Under the pieces are notes generated by a model that was not told where the DNA came from, did no database searches, and saw nothing but the letters and a program-made list of their open reading frames with translations. From an uncultured Alphaproteobacteria bacterium (GTDB taxonomy: Bacteria > Pseudomonadota > Alphaproteobacteria > Rickettsiales > UBA1997): a stretch of 64,000 bases of DNA. The position numbers and the translations under genes were made by a program. The stretch spans positions 25,027 to 89,026 of the forward strand of contig CASELL010000001.1 in assembly GCA_949288805.1 (NCBI GenBank), read 5' to 3'. Below are positions 47,924-55,957 of the stretch, one piece after another; the first letter of the stretch is position 1; every line of letters begins with the position of its first letter.

Positions 47924-49975
47924 ATGAGTGATCTTGATAATTTTATTAGAGCATATAATGATGGCGAAAATATTTATGAATATGTTAGTGAAAAAAATTC
48001 TTTAAAAGAAAATAGTTTTTTTGAAATAGATCATGATGAGTTTATTTCTATTGTTGAATTAATACTTTCTTATTATAAAAATTCTTATAAAGTTGCAGAA
48101 GTTCGTAATTATTATGCAGACAAGTATAAAGTTGTTTTTTTTAAAATTAAAGAAAATTTATATATAGCTATTAAAAATATTGGAGACAATCATTTTTATT
48201 TAGAAATATTGGATAAAAGAAATGGTAAAGAAAAAATAATAAAATTAGATTCTTTTAATATTGGAAATCAAACTAATAATTTGTGTTTTTTTCACTCTCT
48301 TGAATCTTTAATGGCTATACTTGATATAATAGAAAAAGATGGAGATATAAATGAAGAAAAAATAAAACAATATATTAAACTATTTAAAAAAGATGAAATT
48401 GAAAAAGTAAAACAAGAATATCGTGAAAAAGAAACAGATATTAGGCGCGATACTGTTGCATTACTTGAAGCCTCTCGGAGATTGTATTATATGTTACGTA
48501 GTAATAATGAATTAGAATATTATAAATATAATTCATATAGTCGTTATTGTGTTACCAACGAAACTTTTGAGAATATTAAAAAATTGAATGATTTTTGCAT
48601 TAATTTAATAAATAAAATAAGAAATAATTCGCCTTTGTTAAATATAGTCGAAAAACGGTTAGGTATTGAAAAACAAAAAGAACAAAAATCCATAACAATA
48701 GATCAACTTATAAATATAGTAAAAATTATTGATTTAATTAAATTATATGAACTTATTCAACAAAAAAACTATAACTCATGTATAACTTTTTTTAATACAT
48801 ATAAAGCAATTTTTGGAAACAAAGAATCATTATGTAAAAAAGAAAACGATTTTCCTAAATATTTAGAAGAAAATAAATATACTATTGAACAAGAAATTTA
48901 TCAGAAAATTGAAGAATTAACTGGTTATCCTGCAATTACTGAAGAAGAATATGAATCATTAAAAAAAGAACTAACAACAGAAAAAACAACAATAAAAAAA
49001 TCAACAACAGGAAAACCAACACCAACAACAGGAAAACCGACACCAACAACAGGAAAAACAACATATTTAGCCGAACAAAAAAAAGAACAAAACCCACAAT
49101 CTAAAACAAATCGTCCACACGTAACATTTAGTTTTCCTCCAGAGTATGTAAACATGAAAAAAAAATATCATACACCACCATCTGCGCCACAACCAAACAA
49201 ACAAGAACATAAGGGAGAGATTTTGCATATCAATCAACAGCAAAAAACCCATAAAAATCCAACCATAGATAAACAAGCAAGAGTTAGTGATGAATTAAAC
49301 AATACTCCACCAATAAAATCAAAACAAGAAGAAAACAATAACTTTAAATCTGTTGTTGAACGTTATAAAAAATTATTAGAACAATATAGACTACAAAAAA
49401 AACAAGGATATGGCAATAATTACGAGCCAAGCGATATGAAACCTCAAGTACAAGAACAATGGAATAACGAAAGAAAAAAACAATCAATTAAAACAATTAT
49501 AGCAGAAACAGTGAAAGAAATACGCAAAAATCCAAATAATAAAAATATTAGCGATACAATTAAACATTTGAGAAGTGTGGTTATTGTCAATTTATTATAT
49601 ATAGGTTTATCAAAAGAAAAAAGTGAAAATATTATTAAAAAATATTTTAATGAAAAGTATCCGGAACAATTAAAACCTATGCTTCTGGCACTTGGATATG
49701 CGTTGGCTGAAAATAAGCAAGCCTATATAGAGAATGTAATTAATACATCTGGAACAGTTAAACTAACAACTCAAACTATTTGTACGTTGGAAGGATTCAT
49801 TAATTTATATAAAACAATAGATCCAAACAATCAAGATAATATAAAAAGATTATATGATAGTTTATCGTTTATAAAAAGACTAAGAACAATTGAGGATCGA
49901 AGAATAATAAATACAGAATTAGACGATACTGAAGCAAATTTTTTTAAGAAAAAAAATCATATCCAGTTCCTATAA
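47924..49975 (+). CDS. Large orphan protein, 683 residues
   Basis: Not recognised. No signal peptide or membrane segment. N-terminal globular part (about 1-350) contains H90, D109, Q116 and C121 in an order seen in some cysteine proteases (see findings). A low-complexity Thr/Pro/Lys linker (about 350-460) carries TTGKPTP repeats. A C-terminal helical domain (about 495-670) follows. No Shine-Dalgarno is apparent before the ATG, but the promoter is strong. The gene resembles the 1055-residue orphan in layout (globular part, low-complexity linker, helical end). A host-targeted effector is one possibility. Confidence 0.78.
   Translation: MSDLDNFIRAYNDGENIYEYVSEKNSLKENSFFEIDHDEFISIVELILSYYKNSYKVAEVRNYYADKYKVVFFKIKENLYIAIKNIGDNHFYLEILDKRNGKEKIIKLDSFNIGNQTNNLCFFHSLESLMAILDIIEKDGDINEEKIKQYIKLFKKDEIEKVKQEYREKETDIRRDTVALLEASRRLYYMLRSNNELEYYKYNSYSRYCVTNETFENIKKLNDFCINLINKIRNNSPLLNIVEKRLGIEKQKEQKSITIDQLINIVKIIDLIKLYELIQQKNYNSCITFFNTYKAIFGNKESLCKKENDFPKYLEENKYTIEQEIYQKIEELTGYPAITEEEYESLKKELTTEKTTIKKSTTGKPTPTTGKPTPTTGKTTYLAEQKKEQNPQSKTNRPHVTFSFPPEYVNMKKKYHTPPSAPQPNKQEHKGEILHINQQQKTHKNPTIDKQARVSDELNNTPPIKSKQEENNNFKSVVERYKKLLEQYRLQKKQGYGNNYEPSDMKPQVQEQWNNERKKQSIKTIIAETVKEIRKNPNNKNISDTIKHLRSVVIVNLLYIGLSKEKSENIIKKYFNEKYPEQLKPMLLALGYALAENKQAYIENVINTSGTVKLTTQTICTLEGFINLYKTIDPNNQDNIKRLYDSLSFIKRLRTIEDRRIINTELDDTEANFFKKKNHIQFL
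49003..49060 (+). repeat. 21-nt tandem repeat encoding TTGKPTP
   Basis: About three units, nearly identical, inside the Thr/Pro linker of the 683-residue orphan. Confidence 0.88.
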
Positions 49976-49996
49976 AAGCATAATTAATAATACTAA

Positions 49997-50659
49997 TTAT
50001 ACATTAACAAATATAGAATACAGACCAACACAAACAAAAATTAATCCAGTAATCCTTGTAGAATACTTTTCAAACAAGGATATTTTTTTATAAAAACTAG
50101 CTATTTTATTAGTCATAAAAGATAGAATAAAGGATATTATAAAAACAGGAATACCAGTTCCAAGACCATAAAATATCAAAGAAAAAATATTCCCTTTGTT
50201 TTGTATAAGATTTCCAAAAAATAAACCTGCTGAAACAGGACATAAAGCACTAGCAAATAAAACACCAAGCAAAAAAGTCCCCAAATAACTACCACTTGAT
50301 AATTTATTTTTTATATTAGCTGTTGTTTCGTTATTAAAAAAAGAAAAAAATACATTAAATTTTATTAAATCTAGAATTAACAAACCAATAATTATTAAAA
50401 TAATTCCTAAAAATATATTTCCCTGTTTCTGCAAAAACATTGAAGTAATACCAATTTTATTTATCATTAAAGATAGAATTAACCCAATAACAGTATAAAA
50501 AAATATTCTCCCTAGTGTATATAATAAACTAAGAATTATTGATTTTTTAGGATTATTGTTTAATAAATAGCTAATCATTGCAATATTACTTCCAAAAGAA
50601 CATGGACTAATTGATGTTAATATCCCAAGCCATAAAGAGTTTAAAACAATAATAAACAT
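49997..50659 (-). CDS. CcdA/DsbD-like transporter, ArsG-like
   Basis: 220 residues with six hydrophobic helices. The two conserved cysteine positions of CcdA/DsbD electron-transfer proteins are present: ISPCSFGSN in the first helix and ALCPVSAG in the fourth. It would pass electrons or move a substrate across the inner membrane. Position after two thioredoxin-like genes matches the arsE-arsF-arsG arrangement described for organoarsenical handling (ArsG permease). A general disulfide relay is also possible. Confidence 0.8.
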   Translation of the reverse strand: MFIIVLNSLWLGILTSISPCSFGSNIAMISYLLNNNPKKSIILSLLYTLGRIFFYTVIGLILSLMINKIGITSMFLQKQGNIFLGIILIIIGLLILDLIKFNVFFSFFNNETTANIKNKLSSGSYLGTFLLGVLFASALCPVSAGLFFGNLIQNKGNIFSLIFYGLGTGIPVFIISFILSFMTNKIASFYKKISLFEKYSTRITGLIFVCVGLYSIFVNV

Positions 50660-50666
50660 AATAATC

Positions 50667-51035
50667 CTATTTTATGAAGTTAGCTATTTCCATTTTTAAA
50701 TAATCTTTAAACTTTATTTTATCGTTTAAATAATTCCAGATTTTATCAAGATTTTTTGATGTTCCATCGTTTTTAAACAAAACAACACTTTTTGTATATA
50801 AATTAAAATCTGTAATAAAGTGTTTATTTTCTTTTTCATTTATATTCACTATCTGAAAATCAATATTTTTATAATCAATTTCACTTAAAGCCTCATTTGT
50901 ATATTTTTCTATTTTATTACATGTTGAACATTTATAGTCTGTCATAAAATAATAAATTGTATAGTCGCTACTATTAGCTCTAGTAGTCAAATTAAGAAAA
51001 AACAAAAAAAATATAAAAAAATATTTTTTTATCAT
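50667..51035 (-). CDS. Secreted thioredoxin-fold protein, ArsF-like
   Basis: 122 residues. A signal peptide ends around residue 20 (TTRANSSDY follows). The redox motif is DYKCSTCNKIEKYTNEAL, and IVNINEKENKHFITDFNLYTKSVVLF matches the nitrophenyl compound nitroreductase subunit ArsF family as I know it. It is expected in the periplasm, passing electrons via the CcdA-like partner. It is seven bases upstream of that gene. Confidence 0.75.
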   Translation of the reverse strand: MIKKYFFIFFLFFLNLTTRANSSDYTIYYFMTDYKCSTCNKIEKYTNEALSEIDYKNIDFQIVNINEKENKHFITDFNLYTKSVVLFKNDGTSKNLDKIWNYLNDKIKFKDYLKMEIANFIK

Positions 51036-51042
51036 ATAACAC

Positions 51043-51291
51043 CTAAAAATAATTATTAAATATATCTAAAATTTCGTTATCATTCAATACTTTACCAAAA
51101 GATATAACATTATCATTAATAACAATTGCTGGCAAAGACATAATATTATATTTTATAATAACATCGATATCAGTAATATATTCAAGTTTTATATCAAAAT
51201 TATTATTACTAATAACTCTATTTATATTATTTTTTAGAATATCACACTTATGACAGTTATCGCTGCCTAAAATTATTATTCTTTTGTTCAT
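51043..51291 (-). CDS. Small cytosolic thioredoxin-like protein, ArsE-like
   Basis: 82-residue thioredoxin-fold protein with the redox motif GSDNCHKCDIL (CxxC) at residues 13-16 and the cis-proline region SLPAIVIND. No signal peptide. It is the first gene of the trio, seven bases before the ArsF-like gene. A candidate promoter (minus-strand TTGATT 51344-51339, TAAGAT 51322-51317) lies upstream. Confidence 0.75.
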   Translation of the reverse strand: MNKRIIILGSDNCHKCDILKNNINRVISNNNFDIKLEYITDIDVIIKYNIMSLPAIVINDNVISFGKVLNDNEILDIFNNYF

Positions 51292-51355
51292 TTTTATTTT
51301 TTTTATATTTAGTATAATCTTATAATTATCATATTAAAAATCAATAATAAAATAC

Positions 51356-51383
51356 TTGAAAAAAAATATTATAAAAATACAAT
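51356..51383 (+). promoter_or_regulatory. Candidate promoter of the cupin gene
   Basis: TTGAAA (51356-51361), 16-nt spacer, TACAAT (51378-51383). Confidence 0.45.
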
Positions 51384-51415
51384 TAAGTTAGATAAATTAA
51401 AAAAAAAAAAATAAA

Positions 51416-51760
51416 ATGGAAGAAGTTGTTAGTAGACCTTGGGGTACTTATCAAACTATTTATAGAGGGGATACATACCAAGTCAAAAGAATAGTTGTTT
51501 TACCACATCAAAAATTATCATTACAATCTCATAACCACAGATCTGAACATTGGTTAATAGTTGAAGGAAATGGTATTGTTACTTTAAATGAAAAAACTAT
51601 TGAAGTATCAAAAGACGATAGAATATATATTCCAGTTAAAGCAATTCATAGAATGTCTAATGAAACTGATAAGGAAGTTGTTTTTATAGAAGTTCAAAAC
51701 GGAGATTATCTTGGAGAAGATGATATAATTAGATATGAAGATATCTATGGTAGAAAATAG
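51416..51760 (+). CDS. Mannose-6-phosphate isomerase type II cupin domain, stand-alone
   Basis: 114-residue cupin with SRPWGTYQTIYRGDTYQVKRI, metal ligands in QSHNHRSEHWLIVEG and the second motif DDRIYIPVKAIHRM. It corresponds to the C-terminal domain of the bifunctional mannose-1-P guanylyltransferase/M6P isomerase. The guanylyltransferase domain is absent, so this is a lone isomerase that may pair with the mutase at 16869-18251 for GDP-mannose supply (inference). It ends one base before the opposing DUF167 gene. Confidence 0.88.
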   Translation: MEEVVSRPWGTYQTIYRGDTYQVKRIVVLPHQKLSLQSHNHRSEHWLIVEGNGIVTLNEKTIEVSKDDRIYIPVKAIHRMSNETDKEVVFIEVQNGDYLGEDDIIRYEDIYGRK

Positions 51761-52003
51761 TTAATTTATTTTAATAGTTTTATTTGAAGATTTTAAACCT
51801 TTTATAATATTAATTTTGTTTTTTGGTATTTTAAAAGTTTTACTAAAAAGGTTGATAATAGCTTTGTTGGCCTTTCCATTTTCTGGCACCTCTGTAATCT
51901 TTACCTTAATAACACCATTATCGAGAAATATTTCGTTCTTTGAACTTTTTGTTATTACTTTTATATTTAACAAACCATTATTTTTAAATATTATTTCTTC
52001 CAT
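51761..52003 (-). CDS. DUF167 family protein (YggU-like)
   Basis: 80 residues with the family core [46 protein letters not shown]. Function is unknown in bacteria. It abuts the convergent cupin gene with no spacer. Confidence 0.85.
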   Translation of the reverse strand: MEEIIFKNNGLLNIKVITKSSKNEIFLDNGVIKVKITEVPENGKANKAIINLFSKTFKIPKNKINIIKGLKSSNKTIKIN

Positions 52004-52018
52004 TGAATATTGTATTAA

Positions 52019-52108
52019 TGGCGGAAGAGAGGGGATTCGAACCCCTGATACCTTTTACAGTATGCACGCTTTCCAAGCGTGTGCCTTCAACCACTCGGCC
52101 ACCCTTCC
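52019..52108 (-). tRNA. tRNA-Ser (anticodon GGA)
   Basis: Class II cloverleaf on the minus strand: acceptor GGAAGGG/CTCTTCC (one G-U pair), anticodon loop CTTGGAAAG giving GGA, a long variable arm, T arm GGTTCGAATCC, and an encoded CCA (52019-52021). Confidence 0.97.
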
Positions 52109-52110
52109 TG

Positions 52111-52629
52111 TTATTTTTTAATTAAATTAATATTTTTTTTATTTAATCTTTTTAAAACTTCTAATGTTATATCGTTTTTATCATTTGAATATAATAAAAC
52201 ACTTGAATTTAAAACAACATCATACTTGTTATCACTTTCTTTAACTATATCATTAACTATTTGCTGAACTTCTTCATTTAAAACCTCTATACCATAAGCT
52301 AGTTTTTTTTGTAATTCGACCTCTTTTGCTTTTATCTCTTCTTGGAAAGACAATATTTCTTTTTGAAATTCTAAAGCTTGTTTTTGTAAGTTTTCTTCTG
52401 ATAATATGGCAGATTTAGATTGTAAATCATCCTTTTTAGCATTTAACTCAATCTCTCTTTGTTTTATTTTATCTTGATAAGAGTTTTTTTCTTTTTCTAA
52501 AGACTGATTTAGTTTTTTAAAAGCAGTAGAACCACTAACAATTTTATTAACATCAACAACAGCTATATTACTAGCGAATACATTAGAAGTAAACAAAAAC
52601 AAAAAAACAACAAAATATATTTTTCTCAT
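52111..52629 (-). CDS. skp: OmpH/Skp family periplasmic chaperone
   Basis: 172 residues. Signal peptide ends VFA (residue 19), then [20 protein letters not shown], a long charged coiled coil (about 45-115), and a C-terminal [15 protein letters not shown]...[11 protein letters not shown], all typical of OmpH. Chaperones outer-membrane proteins through the periplasm. The usual bamA neighbour is absent. It begins a few bases from the tRNA-Ser and has its own promoter. Confidence 0.92.
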   Translation of the reverse strand: MRKIYFVVFLFLFTSNVFASNIAVVDVNKIVSGSTAFKKLNQSLEKEKNSYQDKIKQREIELNAKKDDLQSKSAILSEENLQKQALEFQKEILSFQEEIKAKEVELQKKLAYGIEVLNEEVQQIVNDIVKESDNKYDVVLNSSVLLYSNDKNDITLEVLKRLNKKNINLIKK

Positions 52630-52659
52630 ATAAAATAATACAATAATTAAACATTTATA

Positions 52660-52687
52660 ATAATAAAATATAGATTATAATTTTCAA
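52660..52687 (-). promoter_or_regulatory. Candidate promoter of the ompH/skp gene
   Basis: Minus-strand TTGAAA (52687-52682), 16-nt spacer, TATTAT (52665-52660), back-to-back with the tRNA promoter. Confidence 0.5.
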
Positions 52688-52694
52688 GAAAATA

Positions 52695-52725
52695 TTGACT
52701 TTTAAAAAATATGTATTATTATAAT
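52695..52725 (+). promoter_or_regulatory. Promoter of the tRNA-His/tRNA-Leu pair
   Basis: TTGACT (52695-52700), 19-nt spacer, TATAAT (52720-52725), ending about ten bases before the tRNA-His 5' end. The spacer is longer than elsewhere in the window. Confidence 0.65.
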
Positions 52726-52734
52726 ACAAGGTAT

Positions 52735-52811
52735 GGCGAGCGTGGCTCAATGGTTAGAGTAGCGGGTTGTGATTCCGTTGGTTGTGGGTTCGAGTCCCAT
52801 CGCTTGCCCCA
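52735..52811 (+). tRNA. tRNA-His (anticodon GUG)
   Basis: Cloverleaf with acceptor GCGAGCG/CGCTTGC, anticodon GTG, T arm GGTTCGAGTCC, and an encoded CCA (52809-52811). The identity base G-1 (52735) pairs with C73 (52808), so it is a canonical tRNA-His rather than the G-1-lacking type. Confidence 0.97.
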
Positions 52812-52815
52812 CCAA

Positions 52816-52900
52816 GCCTCTATGGTGGAATTGGTAGACACGATAGACTCAAAATCTATTGCCGCAAGGCATCTCGGTTCAAGTCCGAGTGGAGGTACCA
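52816..52900 (+). tRNA. tRNA-Leu (anticodon CAA)
   Basis: Class II cloverleaf: acceptor GCCTCTA/TGGAGGT, anticodon loop CTCAAAA giving CAA, variable arm GCCGCAAGGC region, T arm GGTTCAAGTCC, and an encoded CCA. It starts four bases after the tRNA-His, in the same transcript. Confidence 0.96.
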
Positions 52901-52916
52901 AAAATCAAAACTATAA

Positions 52917-53723
52917 TTAATAATCTATTTTTACAAGATAAAGACCACAGGCTTGAGCCATCTCTCCTGCTCTTTTTCTATCTTTTGCTTCAATTATATC
53001 TTTAAAATCATCAACTGTTATTCTATCTATACCAACATCTCTCAATGTTCCAACTATATTTCTTATCATATGATGTAAAAACGATTTAGCCCATATATCA
53101 AAAATAATTAAATCATCCTCTCTTTTTATACTACAACCACTTATTGTTTTTATGGGACTTTTTGCTTGACATTGACTATCCCTAAAACTAGAAAAATCAT
53201 GCTTTCCAATTAATAATTTACTGGCTTTTTTCATATTTTCTATGTTAAGATCTCTTTTTATTAACCAAGCTTTATTTTGCCACAAAGCCGATGGCTGTTT
53301 TCTATTTAATATTAAATATCTATAATATCTCATTTTAGAAGAAAATCTAGCATGAAAATCATTATCAACAATTTCACATTTTTTTATTGTTATATCTTGT
53401 TGTAAAAATGGATTTAAAAAAAAATCATTATTATTTTTTCTCCATTTTTTTATCAAATCTCTATTATTTTTACCAAGAAAAAAGTTTAAACCTTCAACAA
53501 TGGTATCTGTTTTATATTCTTTATTTAAATCAAAATGTGCTACTTGATTAATAGCATGAACACCACAATCAGTTCTACCAGAACAAAAAACTTCTACATC
53601 TTCATTTGATAAACTTTTTATTGACTGCTCTATAGTTTCTTGTATACTTCTTCTATCTTGTTGTTTTTGCCAACCAGTATAATTTGTTCCATCATACTCA
53701 ATAGTTATTTTATATCTAACCAT
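52917..53723 (-). CDS. truA: tRNA pseudouridine synthase A
   Basis: Converts uridines 38-40 of the anticodon arm to pseudouridine. 268 residues with RYKITIEYDGTNYTGWQKQ, the catalytic Asp in CSGRTDCGVHAINQVAHFD, and a C-terminal FLHHMIRNIVGTL. It overlaps the ppiD-like gene by eight bases. Confidence 0.97.
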   Translation of the reverse strand: MVRYKITIEYDGTNYTGWQKQQDRRSIQETIEQSIKSLSNEDVEVFCSGRTDCGVHAINQVAHFDLNKEYKTDTIVEGLNFFLGKNNRDLIKKWRKNNNDFFLNPFLQQDITIKKCEIVDNDFHARFSSKMRYYRYLILNRKQPSALWQNKAWLIKRDLNIENMKKASKLLIGKHDFSSFRDSQCQAKSPIKTISGCSIKREDDLIIFDIWAKSFLHHMIRNIVGTLRDVGIDRITVDDFKDIIEAKDRKRAGEMAQACGLYLVKIDY

Positions 53724-55104
53724 TTTTAATTAAGTCTAGTAGCTTATAATTAACTTTAACTTTATATTTGTAATTACTTAAATAATTAATATATATATTT
53801 TGTATATTGTTTCCAAACGAACTCTCCAACTCATATCTTATACTTTCTTTATCTATAAAATCATCATCATTTTCATTTATAATACCACTATCCTTTATTT
53901 TAGCAAAAAAAGCATAGTCATCATTAACAAAAACATTACTATAAGTATTAGAATCCAAGACATTGTTTGTAAAATCTTTACCATACTTATCATAATTGTT
54001 TGTTATTTTAATATCCTCAACATCAAAACCATTATTAATAAAAAATCTATCATTTTTTGATTCCTTAATATAAGAACCAATTATTCTTTTACATTCATCA
54101 TCTATATATTTTTCGTTTAAAATTGAAGATATTTTTTCCTTACTTTCTTCAAATGTTTTCAAAACTCCACCTTTAATATCAACAACAGAATATATTATAT
54201 AATTATCTTGTTTTATTTTTATATTGCTTAAATCATTAATGTTGTAATTTGTTAAATCTTTAATATCTTCATTTTTTAAGATATCTTCATTCGATAAATA
54301 ACCAAAACTTTTAATATTATATCCTAAAGACTTAGCTAACTCTTTCATATCAAAGCTAGTTAATAATAATTCTTCAACTTTGTTTCTATCTATATTTTTA
54401 TCTAAAACTATATAATCAATTTTTCTTTTTTCTTCTTCTTTAAAATCATCTATATTTGTATCGTAATATTCTTTTAATTCTTTTTCAGTAAATGTCTTTT
54501 TTATAACATTTAATTTATTTTTATTTATCTTATATACAACAACATTCTTGTAAAGATTGCTATAATTAAATATTATATCAACCATGTTATTAATATCTAT
54601 TTTATTATTAAAAATCGAAAATAAAAAATTTTGACTATCTTGGTCTTTCATTAAATCTATATAATTTTGTTGAGTTATATTATATATAGATATCATATTA
54701 TTAAACTTATCTAAATCAAACATACCGTTTGTTTTAAAACTTTCTTCATTAATTATTTTTTTTAAAATAACATCATTGCTTGGCAATAACTTATAATCAT
54801 AAATACTTTTATATAGAACAGTATCATACAATAAAGAATTTAAGAAATTAACCATATACTCTTTTGAATTTAAAAAAGATATATCTTCCTTATTTTTAGT
54901 AGAATAATAGTCCATCTCTTTTTTTGAGTTCAACATCTTTATAAATTCATTAATACCTACTTTCTTATTATCAACCGATATTATATTATATTTATTAGTC
55001 ATAAATACAATACCACTAACACTAGATATAACGAAAGCAAAAGCCAATAACAATAATAAATATTTACTGTATTTTTTATTTAAAAAATTTTTTATAGCTA
55101 ACAT
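53716..55104 (-). CDS. SurA/PpiD-like periplasmic folding factor
   Basis: 462 residues: one N-terminal membrane anchor (YSKYLLLLLAFAFVISSVSGIVF), then a SurA-N-type helical region beginning ISVDNKKVGINEFIKML, and a divergent parvulin-like segment (about 235-330) whose catalytic signature is not clear. This is the PpiD layout, tethered in the periplasm near SecYEG. Peptidyl-prolyl isomerase activity is uncertain; chaperone activity is more likely. It is coupled to truA by overlap. Confidence 0.75.
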   Translation of the reverse strand: MLAIKNFLNKKYSKYLLLLLAFAFVISSVSGIVFMTNKYNIISVDNKKVGINEFIKMLNSKKEMDYYSTKNKEDISFLNSKEYMVNFLNSLLYDTVLYKSIYDYKLLPSNDVILKKIINEESFKTNGMFDLDKFNNMISIYNITQQNYIDLMKDQDSQNFLFSIFNNKIDINNMVDIIFNYSNLYKNVVVYKINKNKLNVIKKTFTEKELKEYYDTNIDDFKEEEKRKIDYIVLDKNIDRNKVEELLLTSFDMKELAKSLGYNIKSFGYLSNEDILKNEDIKDLTNYNINDLSNIKIKQDNYIIYSVVDIKGGVLKTFEESKEKISSILNEKYIDDECKRIIGSYIKESKNDRFFINNGFDVEDIKITNNYDKYGKDFTNNVLDSNTYSNVFVNDDYAFFAKIKDSGIINENDDDFIDKESIRYELESSFGNNIQNIYINYLSNYKYKVKVNYKLLDLIKNG

Positions 55105-55118
55105 AAAAACATCCTTAC

Positions 55119-55895
55119 TTAAATATTATCAATATCCAAAGGTTTTATTGGATTAACATAAATTATTTTTTCGTCATCACCATCAATATTTTTTTTCTTC
55201 CTTCTTCTTCTTTTATTTATACTAACAGTTCTAGAACTTTTATCATCTTCTTCTACCTTTTCTTTTATATATTTTTTTAATTCTTCTTTTAGTTGTTCTA
55301 ATTCTTCATCAAAATCTCTTTCGGCCCCATATATTGTCATATATTTTATTTTTGTTTCTGTTTTTGTTGTTAATTTTTCTTGTAAATTTAAACAATCTTC
55401 TTCTAAAAATCTTAAGTCTTCAGAAGCTCTAACCAACATACCAGAAGCAACACAAGGAACAACAAAACTTAGATCGTTTTTTTTTATATTAGGAGATATT
55501 AATATGTAGTTTTCAATTTCAGGTCTCCTCATTACCAATTCCAAGGCGGCAACAGCTCCATTATCTATTCCACACACCCAAAAAGCTCTACTTTCAAGAT
55601 TTTTAGTATGTAACCAATCCGTAATTGCTGTTAAATTTAATAAGTTAATAGATTCTTCTTCAATATCCTTTCTATTTATTTTTTCGTCCTTTAAATTAAA
55701 TTTTAAAACAGAAAAATCATTCTCCAAAAAAGCCTCAACAACAACATCAACTGCTGGCTCATACTTTAATTTTTTTGTATCAGAGTTAATAACATCGCTA
55801 TTTATAACAACAGCTATTGGAGCATTTATTTTCTTACTATGAAAATAAGAACAATTAACCTTCCCTATACTAGTTTTTAAACTTAAATTTAACAT
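55119..55895 (-). CDS. Degenerate alpha/beta hydrolase, COG2945-like
   Basis: 258 residues. The fold matches the bacterial alpha/beta hydrolase family COG2945: ITDWLHTKNLESRAFWVCGIDNGAVAALELVMRRPEI. The nucleophile elbow reads GIDNG instead of GxSxG, and the C-terminal segment where the catalytic His should be (YGAERDFDEE) has none, so the protein is probably not a hydrolase. A basic tail (KRRRRKKK) follows. I start it at the ATG at 55895; the longer reading begins at a TTG. It is 14 bases upstream of the ppiD-like gene. Confidence 0.8.
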   Translation of the reverse strand: MLNLSLKTSIGKVNCSYFHSKKINAPIAVVINSDVINSDTKKLKYEPAVDVVVEAFLENDFSVLKFNLKDEKINRKDIEEESINLLNLTAITDWLHTKNLESRAFWVCGIDNGAVAALELVMRRPEIENYILISPNIKKNDLSFVVPCVASGMLVRASEDLRFLEEDCLNLQEKLTTKTETKIKYMTIYGAERDFDEELEQLKEELKKYIKEKVEEDDKSSRTVSINKRRRRKKKNIDGDDEKIIYVNPIKPLDIDNI

Positions 55896-55957
55896 TATAA
55901 ACAAAATAAAATATCAATAAAATTTTAGTTTTTTATTTTTAAAAAAACAAGAAAAAA

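Noticed and set aside
52735-52811. tRNA-His without the usual G-1
   Set aside because: At first the 5' end seemed one base shifted, but counting from the T arm gives G-1 at 52735 pairing with C73, so it is canonical.
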